NCBI GenBank assembly: GCA_030562195.1
Contig: CM060201.1
Span: 25,340,067-25,404,066 of the forward strand
DNA length: 64,000 nt
DNA from: Nipponacmea schrenckii
Taxonomy: Eukaryota > Mollusca > Gastropoda > Lottiidae
Reading direction: 5' to 3'
Made by a program: the position numbers and the translations under genes. The notes beneath the pieces are model-generated. The model was given only the letters and a program-made list of their open reading frames with translations. It was not told where the DNA came from and searched no databases. Positions 50,905 to 63,872 of this stretch are shown in pieces; position 1 is the first letter of the stretch, and each line of letters starts with the position of its first letter.

Positions 50905-51590
50905 ACAATGGGAGCTAAAGTCATTCTGTTGCGGTGTATGTTTTATAAACTACGAAACTCTATATTTTTGTTCCCCACAATAGTAGTATCAAAATTGTAA
51001 ATATAATAATAAGTCAATAACACTGTATATTGCAATGCCATTGATCAACGAAAATGTTTCAGGATATACTATAACAATGGGAGCTAAAGTCATTCTGTTG
51101 CGGTGTATGTTTTATAAACTACGAAACTCTATATTTTTGTTCCCCACAATAGTAGTATCAAAATCGTAAATGTAATAATAAGTCAATAACACTGTATATT
51201 GCAATGCCATTGATCAACGAAAATGTTTCAGGATATACTAGACAATGGAAGCTAAAATCATTTTGTTCGCGAATACCTTAGTCACTTCCGGTCTATGTTT
51301 TAAAAACTTTGAAAACTTCCGACATCGTCCCTGAAAAAATGTTAACTTAATGGAAAATCCTCTTGACAGTATTTTGCCAAGAATTCTTTAGTAACCGACC
51401 TTCAATGTGTTACGATAGCTTTTTTTTCTTTTCTTTTCCCAACCTTTGATCTAACAATAGAAATATCAAAATTTTACATTTTAAAAAATTAGTCGATAGT
51501 ACAAATATAAACTACAATGGCGCTGATCGACGTTTAGGTTTCAAGATATATTAACACGATGGGTGTTAAAATCATTCTATTTGTTAATAC
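50905..51590. repeat. 168-bp tandem repeat, three to four diverging copies
   Basis: aatgggagctaaagtcattc starts at 50907, 51076 and (diverged) 51244, and more distantly near 51557. The first two copies are almost identical over their full 168-169 bp. cacttccggt motifs recall repeat family B. Confidence 0.8.
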
Positions 51591-51614
51591 CCTAGTCACT
51601 TCCGGTATCTGTCC

Positions 51615-51930
51615 TTTGGATTTAAAGGGATTATAAAGAGCTTTTTTTAAAAATTCATGTGTATCGAGTTTACGAGTCATTAGGTACAGAGATAGCATCA
51701 ATTTGTGCCATCCCAATTTTTAATCAGACGTCTGTGGTTCTTGTAATTCCACTAAAACTCGGTGCTTAATGCACTTAGCTCAAAATATATCACACATATT
51801 TAAGGCTTCTCGCTAATGTTACGTCATGAAACAGTTGAATTGCATTAACCACTGATTGAAATTGGAATGATGCAGATTGATCCTTTCATGACCCCGATAC
51901 AAAATTTGAAATAAAACTCTTTACTTACAC
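51615..51930. mobile_element. MITE family C, diverged
   Basis: Contains catcaatttgtgccatccca, cagacgtctgtggttcttgt and attccactaaaact, then an inverted counterpart (gaaattggaatgatgcagat). The right arm has lost the inner aggaaccacag motif. Confidence 0.6.
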
Positions 51931-54183
51931 TTTAATAACTGCTGCCATTTTAAAAAAAAACTTTAGTTAGCTTTATTGGAGAATTTGTATGACCTTGTTT
52001 TGCAAGCAATTATTTTGTTACCGGATGGTGGATTTTCTTTTGTTCTCTGTTGATAATTATAATACTACTTGATTTGATAAGAAAACCAGCCTGTCCTTTG
52101 CCAATGTTTAACTGGTATCCATCTTTACTACAATATACAAAAATATACATAATATGTATATAATATATATGTGTTATACGGTAATGATGTAACGGCAAAA
52201 CAGATGACTGTGTATTATGGGCGAATACTGTCGTCTTTTACAAAAGCACTATCATTTTATCTACTATGCGTCTGAAGATACATCTTAGTAAAATCAATGA
52301 GATGTAACATATCACTATATACAGCAAAAAAAAAAACTGTCTGCCTTACCCTACTTATACATTCCACACCATGCCTGCAGTCAAAGTTGATAGTGCGAAA
52401 GAAGCAAGTAATGTATCCAGAAGGGCAATGAAGCATGGTCATGGGTACATTAATAGAAATGGTCGGTTGGGGACCCCCGTCACCTCCTCCAGTTGCCCGT
52501 TCGACTGTAGCTATCGATCTGTTTCATACGCGCAGAGAGACATTCACCTCTATTTCAGAAACTAACTACTGTGTGAGCATTTTGTCAACCGAATCACACA
52601 AGTACAGTCAGTATTAGATGGACCATAGTCAAGTATGACTTGTGTACCGAAACCGACAAGGGATTCCCTCGAATTGTTCTTGTATCCATTTCCTTACTTG
52701 AAGGAATCCGAATCGAAGATCTAAAGTTGTGACGTCATTCATTTTAGGTCCTTAAGCTATTAAATGTCTGGTAATAACAATAAAAGACTGGAATTTCAGG
52801 ATTAATACTTTTACTAATTTATAGTCAACGCGAAGTCGTAAGCTTGTAACAATCTTCCCTGAATTTATGTTTAAGGGTTAGTATTTTAATTAAAGGGAAT
52901 AGAAATGCTTCGTTTGGATATCGAAACAAAAACTGTAAATTATGGTTTATATCTTGTGCTTTCATGATTCAAATAGGAACAGATGGTAATATGCAACAGC
53001 TGATGATGGAGTGTGATGATGCTCTTTATACAATATAATGTTGTACTTTGAATAATTGAATCAAATGCTATAACCTTATCAGTTATTTACAGAACAGATT
53101 ATTCGTTATTTTGCTCTACATAATCTCTCACACACATCTACCATAGGGGACTGATTGAACCAATCACAAAAAGAGTAGGCTAGTGCCACTGTCCTTGCAA
53201 ATTTGCCTCATTGCATACTGCATGGTGTTGCCATCTCCATTCACCCATTAGATGCAGAAAAAACGTAAAACTTCATTCATTTCATTTCCGATTAAGCTTT
53301 ATTGAAACTGCCGATAATTACTGAATAAATTCTTAAAGATCTATGACTTCGAGAAGAGAAAGTTGAACTTGATCTTCGTTTACCAACAAATAATCACTAT
53401 GACCTAATCCTTAAAATTGAGATGTAGGCCTATTAATTCAATATGTGGATTGTTATTTATTTCTGAATACAAAACTCATGCACATTTACATAAATGAAAT
53501 GGATACCGTAATAGTTTGAGTATTGAAAACCATTATTCTATGTATTAATCAATAAAACGAAAGTACAGAATGAAGTAGTTATTAAGGTCTTGTGTTGAGA
53601 GTCTGGCATTACCTACACGTCTTGTCAAGTTGGTCGTGTCTACTAATTCACGTATCAGTATAAAGTTTAGTTAGTGACTTCTCTCACAATACTTCTGATA
53701 GGTTGAAATGTCGGTATTGTGCCATATGATTGGCCGATTAAACGCGGATTAGTGTTCGTCCTTATTTGGAGTGGCAGGATAAATAGAACAGTATTAAAAT
53801 GTCTAAAAGTTCGGAAAGGGAATGAATTATAAAAGTTTGTTGATAGTTGATAACATTTTTTTAATGCTGTGGAAATGATAATTTGGATGTGGAAAAGAAA
53901 AGAAATGGTTAAATGTTAAAATTGGTGACATAATAATATGAATAATAATTTATATAGCGCCTATAATATATTTATTTTGCTGCTCTATGGCGCTGTTGTA
54001 AAATGCACGTATAATTGGAAATTGTGAACAATTACAAAACCGAAGTGAATCAAAACTGCATTAAATGCTTTATTGTAATAGTGACATAACATCTAAATCT
54101 TGCGACAATTTATGTTAATGTTAATTGCATTATTCTTAACAAATATTCGTCACAGTCGTTTTGTTCCTTCACGGTGATAACAA
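51931..54183. other. Intergenic region upstream of the Kv gene
   Basis: Bases 52371-52617 are less AT-rich and hold two overlapping plus-strand frames of about 60 codons with no recognisable domain; they might be a 5' exon of the Kv gene. Bases 53166-53290 are a SINE tail (gccactgtccttgcaaattt, cgtaaaacttcattcatttc). The rest is AT-rich with nothing recognised. Kv promoter elements were not identified. Confidence 0.4.
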
Positions 54184-57100
54184 ATGTTCGTAATCAGCCA
54201 AAGTCACCAAAGTAGCTTAGATACCAACACTCGGCGTTTAATGTCGGGGTTTTCATCAGAGAAGTTAACTATAATGCCTGTGAAAGACAGCGATGAAATA
54301 GATGAAAATATAGCTGTACATATAGCGGATTTGAACTCCGACCTAGACCAAAAAGTGACCTTTAATGTTGGTGGGAAAACATTCGTGACTTTGAAGAGCA
54401 CGTTGTTAAATATCCCAGCCACGAAATTAGGAAAGTTAACAAAGGAAGATCCATCATATGATGAGAACACGGGGGAATATTTTTTCGATAGAAATGGAAA
54501 AATATTCCAATCTATTCTGGATTTACATAGAACGGGAGAACTTCATCTCCCTTCCGATGTATGCAGCACGTCTGTTCGGAAGGAATTGGAATTCTGGAGA
54601 GTTCCCGAAGACTATATTTCAGAATGTTGTTGGAAATTATTTTCTCTTCAAAACCAGGATTTAAAAATTGCCGCTGTTATCGATGAAAGAATGGGGAAAA
54701 AATTAAACGAAACCGACTTGAAGTCCAAGACAAACACATGTCGTCAAACGATATGGTTAACTTTAGAACATCCAAATCGCAACTTCTTTGCAAAGGTGAG
54801 ATCATTATGCTATCAATATCATTATAAAAAAAACCCTGTATATTCAAGATAAAACATACTTACTTAAAATATAAAAGATCAAGTTTATAGGTTATAACTA
54901 ATATGATATTAAGGTTTATAGAGGCCTATAAATGATTTTTTGGAAAAACCTTAGGTTTAAAGTAGCCATAAATGATGTGATATTTAGGTTTAAAGTAGGT
55001 TATAAATGATGTGATATTTAAGTTATAACTGGCCTATAAATTATGATATTTAAGTTTAGATGAAATGAATGGAGTTTTACGTCCTACGTTTCTGCACCTT
55101 ATTGGCTAATGAAGACGGGATATTTAAGCTTCAAGTAGCCTTTAAATGATGTGATATTTCGGTTTAATGTAGGCTATAAATGATGTGATATTAAAGTTTA
55201 AAGTAGGTATAAATGATGTGATATTAAAGTTAAAAGTTTTCGTATAAACTGATGTGATATTTCGGTTTAAAGTATAATTGATGTGGTATTTAGGTTTAAA
55301 GTAGGTTATAGCTGATGTGATTTTTCGTTTTAAAGTAGGCTATAGCCTACTACTGGAGTGACATTTTGGTTTAAAGTATGTGGCTATAGCTGATGTGGTA
55401 TTTAGGTTTAAAGTTGGCTATAACTGTTGTGATATTTTGGTTTAAAGTATAATTAATGTGGTATTTAGGTTTAAAGTAGGTTATAACTGATCTGATTTTT
55501 CGTTTTAAAGTAGGCTATAGGCTACTACTGGATTTAAATTTCGGTTTAAAGTATAATTGATGTGGCTATAACTGGTGTGATATTTCAGTTTAAAGTAGGC
55601 TATAATTGTTGCAATATTTAGGTTTAAAGTATAACTGATGTGGTATTTAGGTTTAAAGTAGGCTATAACTGTTGTGATATTTCGGTTTAAAGTGTAATTG
55701 ATGTGGTATTTAGGTTTAAAGTATAACTGGTGTGATATTCAGGTTTAAAATATCACAGCATATTATGTTTTTTTGGTTAAAAGTATAATTAATGTGGTAT
55801 TTAGGTTTAAAGTAAGCTATAACAAGTGTAATATTTAGGTTTACAGTATTCCGTCATATGCTTTTCGGTTTATAGTAAAATATAATTATGATATTTGGGT
55901 TTAAATTAAGCTCATTGATTTAGATTTCTAGCATAGTATGTCTTTCGGTTTAAAGTGTAACTGATGATATCCTAGGTTTAAAGTAGGCTATAACTGACGG
56001 GATATTTAAGTTGAAAGTTGGCTATAACTGATGTGATATTTAAGTTTAAAGTAGGCTATAACTGATGTGATACTTAGGTTCAAAGTAGGCTATAAATGAT
56101 GTGATACTTGGGTTTAAAGTAGGCTATAACTGATGTGATATTTAAGTTTAAAGTAGGCTATAAATGATGTGATACTTAGGTTTAAAGTAGGCTATAAATG
56201 ATGTGATACTTAGCTTCAAAGTAGGCTATAACTGATATTTTGGTTTAAATTATAACTGATGTGATATTTAGGTTTAAAGTAGGCTATAAATGATGTGATA
56301 CTTAGGTTAAAGTAGGCTATAAATGATGTGATACTTAGGTTTAAAGTAGGCTATAACTGATATTTTGGTTTAAAGTATAACTTGTGTGATATTTGAATCT
56401 ATAACGAAAACTAATGTATGTGTCATGTGTGATTATATTTGAGAACATTAGGTTAAAATCATGACCGATATTTCATGTTGATATGTTTATTAAACGCTGC
56501 TAATGTTTGGATTAATTTATCACTTAGTCTAGCGTGACATGTGGAACTTATTCACTAAAATAAAATAAAATAAAGCGAAAATGAACAATTAATTCTTTAT
56601 TATAGTTATTGTGGACTGAACGTCGCGTAACATACGACGGGGGGGGTGGGGGCATCGATTGCTGTGAGAGGGGCCGAACAAAAAATTACGTTCTCTGATT
56701 GAACCTGAATCAACAAATTTTCTAGGGGGGGGGGGGGTCTGATCTCCACAATGTTAAGCTATTGCGAACTTCGTCTTAAACCTTGGCTGAAATAGCCACC
56801 ATGTAATCAATCAAATCACTGCATTCCATCATAGGCCTACATAGTTCCACGCTTAAATTCGGTTCAACCGGTCCCTATGGTAGTTAAGCCACTGGATTGT
56901 TAAGATTTAATCTACCTTATCTTTTCTCTTTAGATCATTTTTCATGCCTACTCGATCAAAAGCTGTTGCCATCCACATTCAGTAACTAATTTTTGTTGGA
57001 AATAAGCATATAGGCTTTGATCATTGTTCTTCTCGAACAATGTATACAATATTAATGAGTCCAAGAAAAACAGTTAGATCATTACCGTTCCATATCAACA

Positions 57101-60100
57101 GTCCGTCTCTAAAGCGTTAATATTGATGACTTCATCTCAATGATTCGCTATTGAATATTTTAACAGAATAGGAATGTCTTTCGTTATTTTTGAATGAAAT
57201 TTATGTTAGGTCGAATTCTTAAAGAGGGTCTTTGTTATTTCATTTGATATGGATCATTCCAAAAAAACTTTATAATTTGCAATATTTTAGCTTGATTTCC
57301 ATGTTGTTCCATAGAACCACAAAATGACGTCGCCTCTCTATCAAGCTTCATGACAAAGGTGGCTTTTGAACATAAAAAAATAACAGTTTTTATAAGTCTA
57401 TTACTAAACAAATTGAAAGACTGTCGCTAAAAAAAAGGGCGTTATGATTTGCATTCGCTTCCGAAGCGGTATTTGGTGAATATTAAGCGCAAATCTAAAT
57501 CACCTATTTCCTTTTGATCTCGAAGAACGTATATACTCTTGCTTCGATATGTCATTGACCTTGCTTAAAATCAATATTTGAAATAATAAACAAAACATAT
57601 TCATATTTCTTTAATCTATAAGCTTGTCCGTATTGCCATTGTTAATATTTGGATTTCTTCACCAGCGCAAAATGTCGATTCATCACTGTATATAGAATAA
57701 ATCCAGAACTTAAAAATAAATAGTTGAAAGTGATTCACTGAATCGCTTTAAATATCTCTTCCTATCCTTGAATCAATTTGATTTTATTGCAGACGTTTTT
57801 ACTATTGTGATTGATGAGTATTTTCAATGTGAATATTAAGTGGCATGTTATTGGTATATGTAATATCGATTTCAAAGCTATAGACGGGAGCCGCGGTGGT
57901 TCAGTGAGTTAAACGCTTGCTCTCTAACTTGAACGTCCAGGGTTCAATCTTTCAAGGGTCGAGATGAACTTTCGGATTTTTAAGTCTGGTTTTCGTCAGT
58001 GGTGTAGGTCAGAAGGGCTGACTTGGAAAAGTATCCCGTCATTCGAATAGGTAACTGAGCCAAGTAAAAGTAGTAAAAAAATGAGCAGAAATAAAGGACA
58101 TGAAATTCATTTAATTTTATTTCACTTTAGAATCAAAAGATAAATTTCTTTACAATTTTTATTCCAGGTTTAAATATCAGCAACATTATTATTATTATCA
58201 CCATCACTATTTTCAATAATTATTTATAATTATCATTTATCATAGCTATTCATATTTATTACTTACTATCAATTATTAACTATAACTATTTTATTTATTA
58301 TTATTATTATTATTAATTTATTTATTTATTTATTATCATTATTTAAAGGGATAATAGGTCTTAGCATGAACATAAAATTTTTGTTCTCAGGAAAGGTCAA
58401 TATGAATATATATTCATCAGGGAACTTACCTGGCGTCATAAAGTAACAAAATCCCTTAAAATCTTGAAAACTCGCAAAACTAAGTCATTTTTGAAAAACG
58501 CTTAATCAATTTATTAAGCGTTTTCAATAATCAAATGCATCTTTATGGTTAATTACTTAGTTTTAGTTTTTTATGTTATTTATGATAGTTGGTATATTTT
58601 CTGATAAATAGAGCTCTTATTGACCAAATTTAAAATTTTCAAATTTTATGTGCATTTTAAGACTATTCTAAATTCTAAATAACTATTTATTCAAATTTTT
58701 CATTATTAATTTTATCATTAATATTAATTTTTTATCATCATTATTTTTTGTTGTTTTATTATTAATTATTGCTATTATTATCATTATGTTTGTCATTAAT
58801 AATTTTCAATATTTGGCTTATTATTATTATTATTATTATCATTATTATTTTTATTATCATTACCATCTATTTTATTTATTATTAAAGTGTGGATATGATT
58901 ACTCTTGGTCTATAAATATACCATATCATAGAAATTGATAAAATTTTAAATTGTATTCGATAAATAAATCATCATGACACTGCAACTGCTACTATTCATA
59001 AATATTGATTATAAAATCAGTAACATAAAATGCTGATGTTGATATTTATCATGAACAGAAATTTTGTTGTATAGATAATTATCAGCAGGAAATACAGCGG
59101 ATTTTAAAAATGGAAAAGTAGATGGCAACAGGAGTGGTGAGTGTAAGATTCAGAATTTCCGACCTGTACGAATTGGATCAGCCAAGTGTAAAAAAAAAAA
59201 CGAAATTTCCAACGAAAGCCGTGTACAATTTCGGATTTTACACTCACCGCATCAGGAGGTTCATAGTCCATCCAGAGATAAGCCTGGCCCAACTACCGAA
59301 GTTTTATATATTATGTTATTAAAATTAAAGGGACAGCTTCGCAATTACGGAGGTTATTGGTTCGTAGATATAAATAAAAAAGAGCAACCACTCCCCCCCC
59401 CCCCACATACACCGGACGGCCATTACCAAAGGATTCAGAGAAACGTCAGTGAATATAATACTGATGATGTCTATCAACAATTTTATATGTTATTTGATAT
59501 AAAAAGAATTATCAGCAACATCAATATTGGGAAATGTTATAACAAGAGGATTAAGATCATGTATTTATTTTCACTATTTTCCTTTTGCAGGTCTGGCATT
59601 TTGTTTATATAGCGTTCGTGCTGCTGTCCATAATTGTCTTCTGTCTGTCGACAATTCCTGAATATAGACTTAACGATGTAAATGATAGTGACAATACAAG
59701 CGACACGTCTAACAACGGGTCAGATCCATTCTATAACCTCACCCACACCCACCCTGTCGACACACTGTATTACCTTGATATCGTGTGTATGGTATTTTTC
59801 ATGATAGAATTACCGTTGAGGATGCTGATTTGTCCCGATAAAAGAGATTTCTTTCGTCGTGGTCTCAATCAACTCGACATCTTCCTTATGATGGTGATGA
59901 TTACCGCCTTCGGTATCGACATGTCGCCAGCGTTCAAAAGAAATGACCCGGTTCTGAAAGAAGTGGAAACCGTTATTCGGTTGTTTTTAGGATTACGTGT
60001 GTTTCGAATATTCCATCTCGCTAGGAGATATCCCACCATTAAAATACTATACCTGACTATAAGAGCCAGTTTGAGAGAATTGTTACTTTTATTAGTCGGT

Positions 60101-60706
60101 CTGACGATGGCTGTCATGATTTTCGCTACGTTTGTTTTCCTGGCCGAGTCATTGTCGCACTCTGCAAGTTTTAAGAGCGTACCATATGCGATTTGGTGGG
60201 CAATTATCACCATGACTACGGTGGGATATGGCGATTTTTATCCTGTTACGTTTGCGGGACATTTGGTCGGAATTTGTTGTGCTTTATCGGGTCTGCTACT
60301 CTTATCGATGCCTATAGCGATTATTGCCCAAAATTTCAACGCCTATTACTCCAATCTGACAGCAAGGGAGGAGCGAGCTCTTCGAGAAAATAAAAGGAAA
60401 GAAATGAGAGTGAAAAATGCTGCAGATTCGCTGAGGATTAAGCTGTCTGGACGGAAATTTTTTCAAGTTAAACACAAGAACAAGAACAATACTATTTCGG
60501 TTGATAAAAATGAAAATAATGATATACATGTATCTAAGACGCTTAACAATAACGATCCAGGTACCGTTACGAAAGAGAGCAATTTCAACACCTTCGTTCG
60601 AAAAACTTTTCCATTACCATCACAATATAAATCTTACAGTAATTCTAAATCAACACGCGGTTTTTATAGCCCTAAGACACCCCATGTTAAAGATATCAAA
60701 TTTTAA
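54184..60706 (+). CDS. Voltage-gated potassium channel alpha subunit, Kv3/Shaw-like
   Basis: Six-TM plasma-membrane K+ channel subunit that assembles as a tetramer. Two exons, 54184-54795 and 59591-60706, joined in phase 0 (575 residues). The first exon is the T1 tetramerisation domain: VTFNVGGKTF at residue 58, and H121, C127, C148, C149 in the exact HX5CX20CC zinc spacing of non-Shaker (Kv2-4) channels. The second exon starts in S1 and carries four N-X-S/T sequons in the S1-S2 loop, S2, S3, S4 (RLFLGLRVFRIFHLARR), the pore filter TVGYGD and S6. Odd points: S6 reads SMPIAII, lacking the second proline of the usual PVP, and S4 has L and H where arginine or lysine is usual. ATG codons at 54241 or 54274 are possible alternative starts. 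It might be a modulatory subunit (inference). Confidence 0.92.
54880..56400. repeat. 34-bp minisatellite in the Kv intron
   Basis: About 40 diverged copies of gtttaaagtaggctataact followed by gatgtgatatttag. Many copies lack the gtaggctata part. A SINE tail fragment (tgaatggagttttacgtcct) interrupts it at 55062-55122. Confidence 0.9.
56401..57885. other. Kv intron, unique part with G-runs
   Basis: Mostly featureless. Two G-rich tracts lie at 56639-56653 (ggggggggtgggggc) and 56723-56737 (a run of about 14 G). No additional exon was supported. Confidence 0.4.
57889..58135 (+). mobile_element. tRNA-derived SINE in the Kv intron
   Basis: Starts gggagccgcggtggttcagt, box B-like cgtccagggttcaatc, then aagggctgacttggaaaagt. 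A shortened tail (ggacatgaaattcatttaat) follows. The central body is partly deleted. Confidence 0.78.
58150..58880. repeat. TTA-rich simple repeats flanking a foldback MITE
   Basis: Blocks of ttattattattatta and tcattattatt occur at 58180-58345 and 58720-58880. Between them (58348-58670) is a complete MITE family A copy starting aagggataataggtcttagc atgaacat with cctggcgtcataaagtaaca inside and an inverted end. Confidence 0.8.
58348..58670. mobile_element. Foldback MITE family A, second complete copy
   Basis: Shares the terminus, the internal motif acttacctggcgtcataaag, the central aatcaaatgcatctttat and the inverted far end (tatgtgcattttaagactat) with the element at 29944-30290. It is inserted in TTA repeats in the Kv intron. 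Confidence 0.8.
58881..59590. other. End of the Kv intron, nothing certain
   Basis: A C-run lies at 59394-59404. Two open frames (59122-59322 and 59313-59612) have no good acceptor-donor pair that would splice them between the Kv exons in phase, and no recognised domain. Confidence 0.35.
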
Positions 60707-61850
60707 ATTTTTATTAATTGTTTCGAAACCAATAGCCTTAGGTTTATTGAGGGACCCTATTTTTTTTTTTTTAACTTCAATAATTTTCCATTTTTCATAA
60801 GACTTCATATTGTTATGTCTCTAAACTTTATCGTTATCTGTGTATCCATTGATCTTTGGACGATATTCGTCTTTATTTTCACGTCACATCCGTTTTCTTG
60901 TTTCAAACCGGAAACGACCAATTTACAATAGTTCAAATAGAGTGAATATGGAACTTTACCTGAGTTAATACGTACCATAAGAACAAATATATACATAATC
61001 GAATATGTAGTATAAATTACGGAAAATAATTTGAAAAAAAAGTATGAAACTTTACTTGATTTAATTTGAAAAAAATGTTTACTATAAAAAAATTTTAAAG
61101 ATAATGAATTTGGAGCTATACTTGAGTTAATGAATATGTACTTTAAGATAATGAATTTGGAGCTATACTTGAGTTAATGAATATGTACTATAAGATATAA
61201 GATAATGAAATAGAAGCTTTACTTGATTTAATGAATATGTACTTTAAGATACATGGTAATAAATTAGGAATTTTACTTGAAAAAATGAATAATTACTATA
61301 AGATATAAGATAATGAGTAAGGAACTATACTCGAGTTTATGAATACGGAACCATAATAATGGATATTGAGATAATATACCTTCGCAATTGTTAATATACA
61401 ACTGAAGTTTCAATGTTGATTCTGAACAATTTTCAGTGAATAGGTGACTTATAAATAACATGAAGCTAACCTATGTGCCCCGAGTGCTTCTCAGTAGGGA
61501 TGCAGGTTGAAGATCGCATAGCATGAGACTCGTGTTTTAGATTATGTTTTAATATGTTTTTTGTTTTTGGCCCATGTATTTACATTAAAATGTAAAGCTA
61601 CAAAGCCATTGCCTACAAATTGGGAGAATGAAAAGTATGGAACATCCCTTATAGACTTTAAAGCGTTTCTTTTTTTTTTTTTTTAAACTACATATCGCAA
61701 AATTTTTGTTTGATGGGATATTGAATTCATAACACCGATAACACTATTCTAAGTGTTATTTCAATGGCCTTGTGTAAACTTTTGTGTTTGTCGACATACC
61801 CGTTGTATTTCTTTAATTAGTTATTGTAAAGACATTTTCTAAATGTTTTA
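60707..61850. other. Kv 3' UTR and intergenic region with a 47-bp tandem repeat
   Basis: Bases 61060-61370 hold about five diverged copies of gaatttggagctatacttga gttaatgaatatgtac and related sequence. An AATAAA at 61258-61263 lies inside the array. The rest shows nothing recognisable. Confidence 0.5.
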
Positions 61851-61854
61851 TTTA

Positions 61855-62213
61855 TATCGAGGACATTGAGAGGGTCGAATTGCACCATTTCTATTTTCAA
61901 TTGGACGTCTGTGGTTCCTGCAATTCCAACCAAAATATAGCGTGAAAATTGTTGTAAAACAACATATAATTGAAATTACGAAGGCACAGTCGAGGAAAAA
62001 TGCGGTAAAACTGAGCGTTTGATGACGACAACAATCACAAAATCTGATTGTACACATAAGGCGTCACGTTTGGTGACGTCATCAAACACTTCGTTTGAGT
62101 AGAATCGCAGGAGCCGCAGACGTTCGATTGAATATTGGAATGGCGCATATTGATTCTATAAGTGTCCCCTATAAACATGTAAATTTTAGAAAACCCCATT
62201 ACAATCCCTTTAA
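61855..62213. mobile_element. Foldback MITE family C, complete reference copy
   Basis: Left arm: atcgaggacattgagagggt, then caattggacgtctgtggttc ctgcaattcc. Right arm, inverted: gaatcgcaggagccgcagac gttcgattg, then attctataagtgtcccctat. The outer ends also pair. Other copies or halves are at 13657, 16530, 20268, 41926 and 51615. Confidence 0.82.
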
Positions 62214-63795
62214 CTGAAAATGATTTGACCAATAACCCAACTAGTTTTCATCTGTTTCTACATTTGTGATTTTGTCTTATTTCCCTGCTCTAAGACCTAT
62301 TTTAAGGTTACCTTTAGAGTATAATAAATTTCAATGTTTAACATCAGAAAATTACTTTTTTTTTATTTAAACTTTACTGAAATAAATTTCAATGTGATCA
62401 ATCATTTAACCCTTTTTTATATATATAACTCCAATTATTTTTGTGCATACTTTCTCCATCTTTACAATGGTGAAAAAGGGAAATAAATGGAGTTTTACGT
62501 CTTACTCTACTGAACCTTATGGGCTAATGCAGTATGCAATATGAGACCCTTTTTCAGGACGGTGGCATAAGCCTACATTTCATTGTATATTTAGAATATA
62601 CAGGTGCAAGTACGTTCAAAGGAGGCCTGATATATTATCGCCTTATTGATTTTGGTAGGAAGGCTCTAAACTGTCAATTTCAGTGTCTAATATTGTCAAC
62701 TGTGCCAAGAAATGACGTCATTAACTGTCAGTTTTATCTCTTAAGATGAAATGCAACACTTTGCTGGGGTCACTTAAGATGCTATTATCATGAAAACAAT
62801 CAGTATATTACGACCCTTTAATGATCTATATTTTACTATGCTTGGATGAATAACGTCTTTCATTTCCTTCAAAACAATGACATACAAATAAACAATGTAA
62901 TAAAGTACCATTCGACAATCCTCGAAAGTTTCCGTAGGGCTGAAAATGCATTCGGTTACCCCTCGGTTACTTCTGTAAATGTCTATAACTCCAGTCAAAA
63001 AAAAAAGACAAAATACATCACGGTGATCCATGTGCTGATATGTTTTTTTTGTCATTTCAGCTAATGTCTAAAGACGGGCCCATTGAACATTCGTTAGCCA
63101 ATTAAAATGTTGCCCTCTCCAATGCCATAATTTTGCGAGATACAAATAGCATAGATTGAACACTGAAGAGCGGTAAGACTTCCCGGTATATTCCATATTT
63201 ATATACGGATTTTACAAGCAAGCAATGGGGATGCGGTTTGGATACGACGAAGACATTTACATGTAGGCTAGGCCTATGTATATGATATCCAGTCACTCAA
63301 AACTTCCTCGAAAAGTACATTTCAATTATACAGGTACCTTGACACCAGATTTTTAATTGCGTTGTCAATATATGGTGTTATTATATATATATAATGTAAA
63401 ATACGACATAAATTTTATTGAAAAGTGCCTTTATGACTCAAACACTTAATAGACTCATTAAAATTAATCAATATTTGGTAACAATACTAACTGAATGCCT
63501 TTTTGTATGTCTTACTTACATAACAATGGGGGTACATTGAATTATGTTACATATAAGTATAAATCTATGCATTTTATCAATATTCTACTACTTAAAGGCT
63601 ACGCATGCATTCAAAATGATCACATCGATATGATTGATATCAAAGTACGCATGGGTCTTCCATAGCAATAACACACACACACAAAAAATTTTTTTCCAGA
63701 GGTTGTAGTATTCAAACTGATCCTTCATATTATAATTAAGGCCATTTCTAAAATTTTAAATGTGATCCGATGTCTTTTGAAATATCATAACCTTT
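62214..63795. other. Intergenic, nothing certain
   Basis: A SINE tail fragment (aatggagttttacgtcttac) lies at 62485-62530. Short open frames on both strands around 62530-63060 have no domain or splice evidence. Confidence 0.4.
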
Positions 63796-63872
63796 TCATT
63801 AATTCTGATTTATTAATGAGGATAGAAAGGTCAAAGTAGAACTTGAAAATGTTTGTCCCGCGTACCCCAGGT

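Noticed and set aside
59313..59612. 99-codon frame before Kv exon 2, considered as an alternative Kv exon
   Set aside because: It runs through the exon 2 acceptor in another frame, includes a C homopolymer and matches no Kv region.
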